64,000 nt of DNA from Portulaca oleracea (lineage: Eukaryota; Streptophyta; Magnoliopsida; Caryophyllales; Portulacaceae). Below the pieces are notes generated by a model. That model had not been told where the DNA came from, did no database searches, and worked only from the letters and a program-made list of their open reading frames with translations. This document shows, one piece after another, positions 60,908-64,000 of this stretch. Made by a program: the position numbers and the translations under genes. Positions within the stretch are counted from its first letter, which is position 1, and every line of letters starts with the position of its first letter. The DNA lies in the NCBI GenBank assembly GCA_029582165.1, contig CM055870.1:18354332-18418331 (forward strand), given 5' to 3'.

Positions 60908-60918
60908 CCTTTTATAGG
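60908..60918 (-). promoter_or_regulatory. TATA box of the antisense PMD gene
   Basis: On the minus strand CCTATAAAAGG, about 110 bases before the ATG at 60799, followed by a (CTTCTCTCT)n leader. It resembles a plant TATA-box core promoter and lies outside the LTRs. Confidence 0.6.
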
Positions 60919-61344
60919 AAAAGTGGGTGCATGCACACCACACAAGTGTCCAAGCAGCGGGCCCCGGCATCCGGATTGTGGAAGACATGCATTGGCCGAA
61001 AATCTATCCTTATCCTATCCTATCGGATTGCGCAAAAAAAAAAAGAAAAAATAATGAAAGGGTCGAACCCAGACGGGTTCTTAGGCCAAAACAGGCCCAA
61101 CAAGCGCAGCAACCCAAACGGGTTTCATGGGCCAAGAGCAAGCCCAATTCCGCGAACCCAGACGGCTACCTGGGCCGAAATGAGAGGTCAAGGCTGTTTT
61201 CGAGCCCAATGCGACTTGATGCTCAACTCGAACCCATTTTCAAGACATAAACTGACAGGTAAATTCTCTGACTCACTTTGGATTTCAAATAAACTGATGC
61301 CTTCTTTCTTTCTTTCTTGCAGGACAATGCGCGAAATACAGCGG

Positions 61345-62350
61345 CCGTCATCGGGCCCTAACAATACATGACACCATCACCGCCGCCGCTAGTACGCGAC
61401 ATTTCCCCACCAGTGGTCGTCATCGGGCCTTAACAATACGTGACATCAGCCGTCGCCGGGCTAGTACGCGACACTTCATCAACAACGGCCATCATCGGGC
61501 CTTCACAATGCGATGGCGGCCATCGTCGGGCCTTCACAATACGACGAGGGCCAGCATCGGGCCTTCACACGCGATAGCGCCATCATCGGCCTTCACACGC
61601 GATGGCCATCATCGGCCTTCACAATGCGATGGCGGCCATCATCGGGCCTTCACACGCGATGGCGGCCATCGTCGCCTTCACGGCGACCATCGTCATCGCC
61701 GCCTTCACAATACGACGAGGGCCATCATCGGGCCTTCACAATGCGATGGCGGCCATCATCGGGCCTTCACAATGCGATGCAGGCCATCGACGCCCCTTCA
61801 CAATTCGACGAGGGCCATTGTCGGGCCGCCTTCACAATGCGACAAGGGCCATCATCGGTCCTTCACAATGCGATGAACATCACTTCTACTTCGGCCAGAC
61901 CTAGCTTCCAGCGTCAGCAGCGGCCATCGTCGGGCCTTCACAATGCGACGAGGCCATTGCGGGCCTTCACAATGCGACAAGGGCCATCATCGGGCCTTCA
62001 CAATGCGATGAATATCATGTCTACCGGCGCAGACCCGGCCTTCCAAGCGCCAATGGCCATCGTCGGGCCTTCACAATGCGACGAGGGCCATTATCGGGCC
62101 TTCACAATGCGACAAGGGCCATCATCGGGCCTTCACAATGCGATGAAGATCATGACTACACGGCGCAGACCCGCCTTCCAAGCGCCAGCGGCCATCGTCG
62201 GGCCTTCACAATGCGACGAGGGCCATTGTCGGGCCTTCACAATGCGACAAGGGCCATCATCGGGCCTTCACAATGCGATGAACATCATATCGACATCGAC
62301 GCAGAACCCAGCTTCCAAGCGTCAACCAGCTTCAGAACAGGCTTCTGATT
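61345..62350. repeat. 31-bp tandem array before the 3' LTR
   Basis: Units of about 31 bp built on GGCCATCATCGGGCCTTCAC with AATGCGACAAG, at least 20 copies, arranged later in higher-order blocks of about 135 bp with a spacer (GATGAACATCAT...CAAGCGCC). Long open frames (288 aa at 61513-62379 and others) are by-products because the unit is not a multiple of three and lacks stops. Tandem arrays near the 3' LTR are known in Tat/Ogre elements and may seed satellites. Confidence 0.92.
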
Positions 62351-62403
62351 CATATCCAAGATCATCAAGACTACTTTGATCATCGTTTTACTCAAACTCG
62401 ATC

Positions 62404-62418
62404 AAAGTGGGGGCTATC
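62404..62418 (+). other. Polypurine tract of the Tat-like element
   Basis: AAAGTGGGGGCTATC sits directly before the 3' LTR, the plus-strand primer site. Confidence 0.85.
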
Positions 62419-63472
62419 TGTAGACGCTGAATTTTGTATCAGTATTTTAGTACTAGTTTTAGAAAATAAGCTAACCGATTAATTTAGTAGCATGCAAGCT
62501 CCACCCACAAGAACCCGTCTGGGTTTTTGGGCTCAAGGCCCGTTGTCTCTCACAAGAAACCCGCCTGGGTTGTTTTCTTGGCGCCGCGGCTAACCTAGCA
62601 AAAAAAACATAACCCTAAACCTAATTTCCCCCCTATAAATACCCATCATCCATCACCCACAAAAAAGACCCGAGAATATACTAGGAGTATTGACACTAGT
62701 GTATTCTCTCTCTTCTCTCTCCTTTGCATGCTACCTCATTAAAGGTTAGCGTGATTCTTGTATTAATGTGTATAATGTAATTTTACTTTCTTTTGTATCT
62801 TTTCTTTCGTTTCTTTGCATGACATTAATGATAAACTCGTGAAATTTATTCAGTTCCTCCCTCTTTTTCAATCTTTCGCTTTAATTTAATTCTAGTAGAG
62901 TCTATTCGTTTGAATAGGCGGGTTTGACGATTTTGATTGTCAAATTCGTAACCTTACCCCCGAATCCGTCTTTGGGTTCGTAGGCCGGAGTCTATTTCTT
63001 TAACGGTTCGTTGTTTTATCCTAAAATTCAACTGGCGACTCTAACTTTTTTTCTCTGAAAACCCTTTTTTTTTTTTAACCCTTGACAAGGAACCTAGACG
63101 GGTTCCCTTGTTTTCACCCCGAATCAAAGACATGAACCCAGACGGGTTCCCTGTCTTTTTTTTCCGGTTTTGAAAGAACCCAGCCGGGTTCTGGTTCCTT
63201 TTTCTTTTTTTTTTTCTCTCGGTTTTGTCTGTTGGAACCCAGACGGGTCCCTGGTGTTTTTTCTTCTTTTTTTTCTTTTCTTTCTCTTTTCGTCCTTTTC
63301 TAAGAAAGTCGAGTTTCTGGGTTAAATCAATTTGTCAATTAAAAGTGTCCTTAAAAGTTCAACCTTAATTAAGGATAAGCAATCCTAGTCGTCCCCCAAT
63401 CTAAAAAAAGAGAACATCCTCTCTTTTAAGTAGCGCCGCGAAGAGGTCCGTCGGATTTTTTCGGGGTCTACA
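62419..63472 (+). repeat. 3' LTR of the Tat-like element
   Basis: Almost identical to 50227-51276. Differences by eye include GAACCTAGACGGG for GAACCCAGACGGG, GACGGGTCCC for GACGGGTTCC, AACCCAGCCGGG for AACCCAACCGGG and TCTAAG for TTTAAG, plus T-run lengths. Confidence 0.95.
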
Positions 63473-64000
63473 ACCACGTACTTGCTAAGAATCTCAACTC
63501 TCCACCGCGAAAATGCAATGCACTAATGACAATCAAGAGGACTTTTAAGGATTGTAACGGGGTTAGGTTAAAGGGTAAGAAGTGGAAAATATTTGGGATA
63601 TGTGGAGCTAAAAGCCAAAGCTTGAAACTAAATCACACCAATTCAACATACTATCATTCTCACCACTTATAGTCAATCCAAATCAACAAATCAACCCCAC
63701 AATCAATTGGAAACTTGCTTCAAAACAAAAGAAACACAATGCTAAACACCTTTATTCTCTTTTTTTTCATTTTTCAGAAATTTCCTGATTTTTTCTCTTT
63801 TTTTTCACACTTTTCTGTTCTTTTTTGTTTTTTTCTCTTTTTCTCTTTTTTTTCATTGATTAAAACAGTCACACACATATACAACACACTAGGCAAGCTC
63901 CAATTAACAACAACCTCAATGAACTCAATTGGGGAATCAAACCAATATTTACAACTCAAACCAATCCCCGCCTCAAACCAAACCACAAAAGTAACCACAA
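63473..64000 (-). mobile_element. Right piece of the minus-strand LTR element
   Basis: Starts with the second ACCAC duplication (63473-63477), continuing the interrupted element from 50226. AT-rich with TTTTTTC runs (63760-63860); no gene seen. Its 5' LTR should lie beyond the window. Confidence 0.5.

Larger units (their letters stand above)
50227..63472 (+). mobile_element. Complete Tat/Ogre-like Ty3/gypsy element, gag but no pol
   Basis: LTRs at 50227-51276 and 62419-63472, TSD ACCAC (50222-50226 and 63473-63477). The primer site TTGGCGACTCCACTGGGGAC (51279-51298) is the tRNA-Arg type used by the Ogre/Tat group. The polypurine tract AAAGTGGGGGCTATC (62404-62418) fits too. Between them are a gag gene, non-coding spacers with tandem repeats, an antisense gene and a 31-bp tandem array. 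I found no protease, RT, RNase H or integrase, so the element is non-autonomous at 13.2 kb. The two LTRs differ by only about a handful of substitutions and homopolymer changes by eye, so this is the most recent insertion in the nest. Confidence 0.93.

Noticed and set aside
61513..62379. 288-codon frame in the tandem array
   Set aside because: Open only because the 31-bp unit lacks stops; other frames are open too.

Overview
The window is eukaryotic plant DNA, most likely a eudicot nuclear genome. It holds one recognisable host gene, a four-exon CONSTANS-like B-box/CCT gene (21506-23927, + strand). Nearly everything else is transposable elements of plant type (Ty1/copia, Ty3/gypsy, L1-type LINE, CACTA, Mutator-like and Stowaway-like MITEs, a TRIM), often nested inside one another. 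I could not identify the species. There are no bacterial-type operons, CRISPR arrays, rRNA genes or convincing tRNA genes.

Left third (1-20146). A Ty1/copia 3' end with its LTR (1-1503) is followed by AT-rich DNA and then a nearly complete minus-strand L1-type LINE (about 2737-8095), with ORF1 (gag-like) and ORF2 (endonuclease, RT, RNase H), each broken by one stop. An AT-rich stretch with a 66-bp inverted repeat (8401-8757) and several MITE-like pieces follows. A 3.4-kb TG...CA block (12131-15530) carries a Mutator-type MITE. A minus-strand TRIM (16290-20146) is split by a second 3.2-kb TG...CA block with a perfect 5-bp target duplication. These blocks look like solo LTRs of a Tekay/Del-like family.

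Middle (20147-35060). The COL gene is followed by a second Mutator-type MITE (9-bp target duplication), a 1.9-kb non-autonomous LTR element, and a decayed minus-strand Ty1/copia pol that is itself split by a third 3.1-kb solo-LTR-like block (TSD CCTAT). Two further MITEs lie in that pol.

Right part (35061-64000) is a nest. A decayed plus-strand copia element (from 35061) is cut by a CACTA transposon (from 43744). The transposase gene of the CACTA is cut by a minus-strand LTR element (from 48270), and that in turn is cut by a complete 13.2-kb Tat/Ogre-like Ty3/gypsy element (50227-63472, TSD ACCAC). The Tat-like element is the youngest. It keeps gag but shows no pol. It carries an antisense, intron-containing gene of the plant mobile domain (PMD) type with its own TATA box and first exon, a 31-bp tandem array before the 3' LTR, and more than twenty copies of a short hairpin-like motif (AACCCAGACGGGTT). 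The CACTA intron contains two almost perfect palindromes of about 540 bp, arranged as a tandem duplication. The antisense PMD gene and the paired palindromes are the least ordinary features here.
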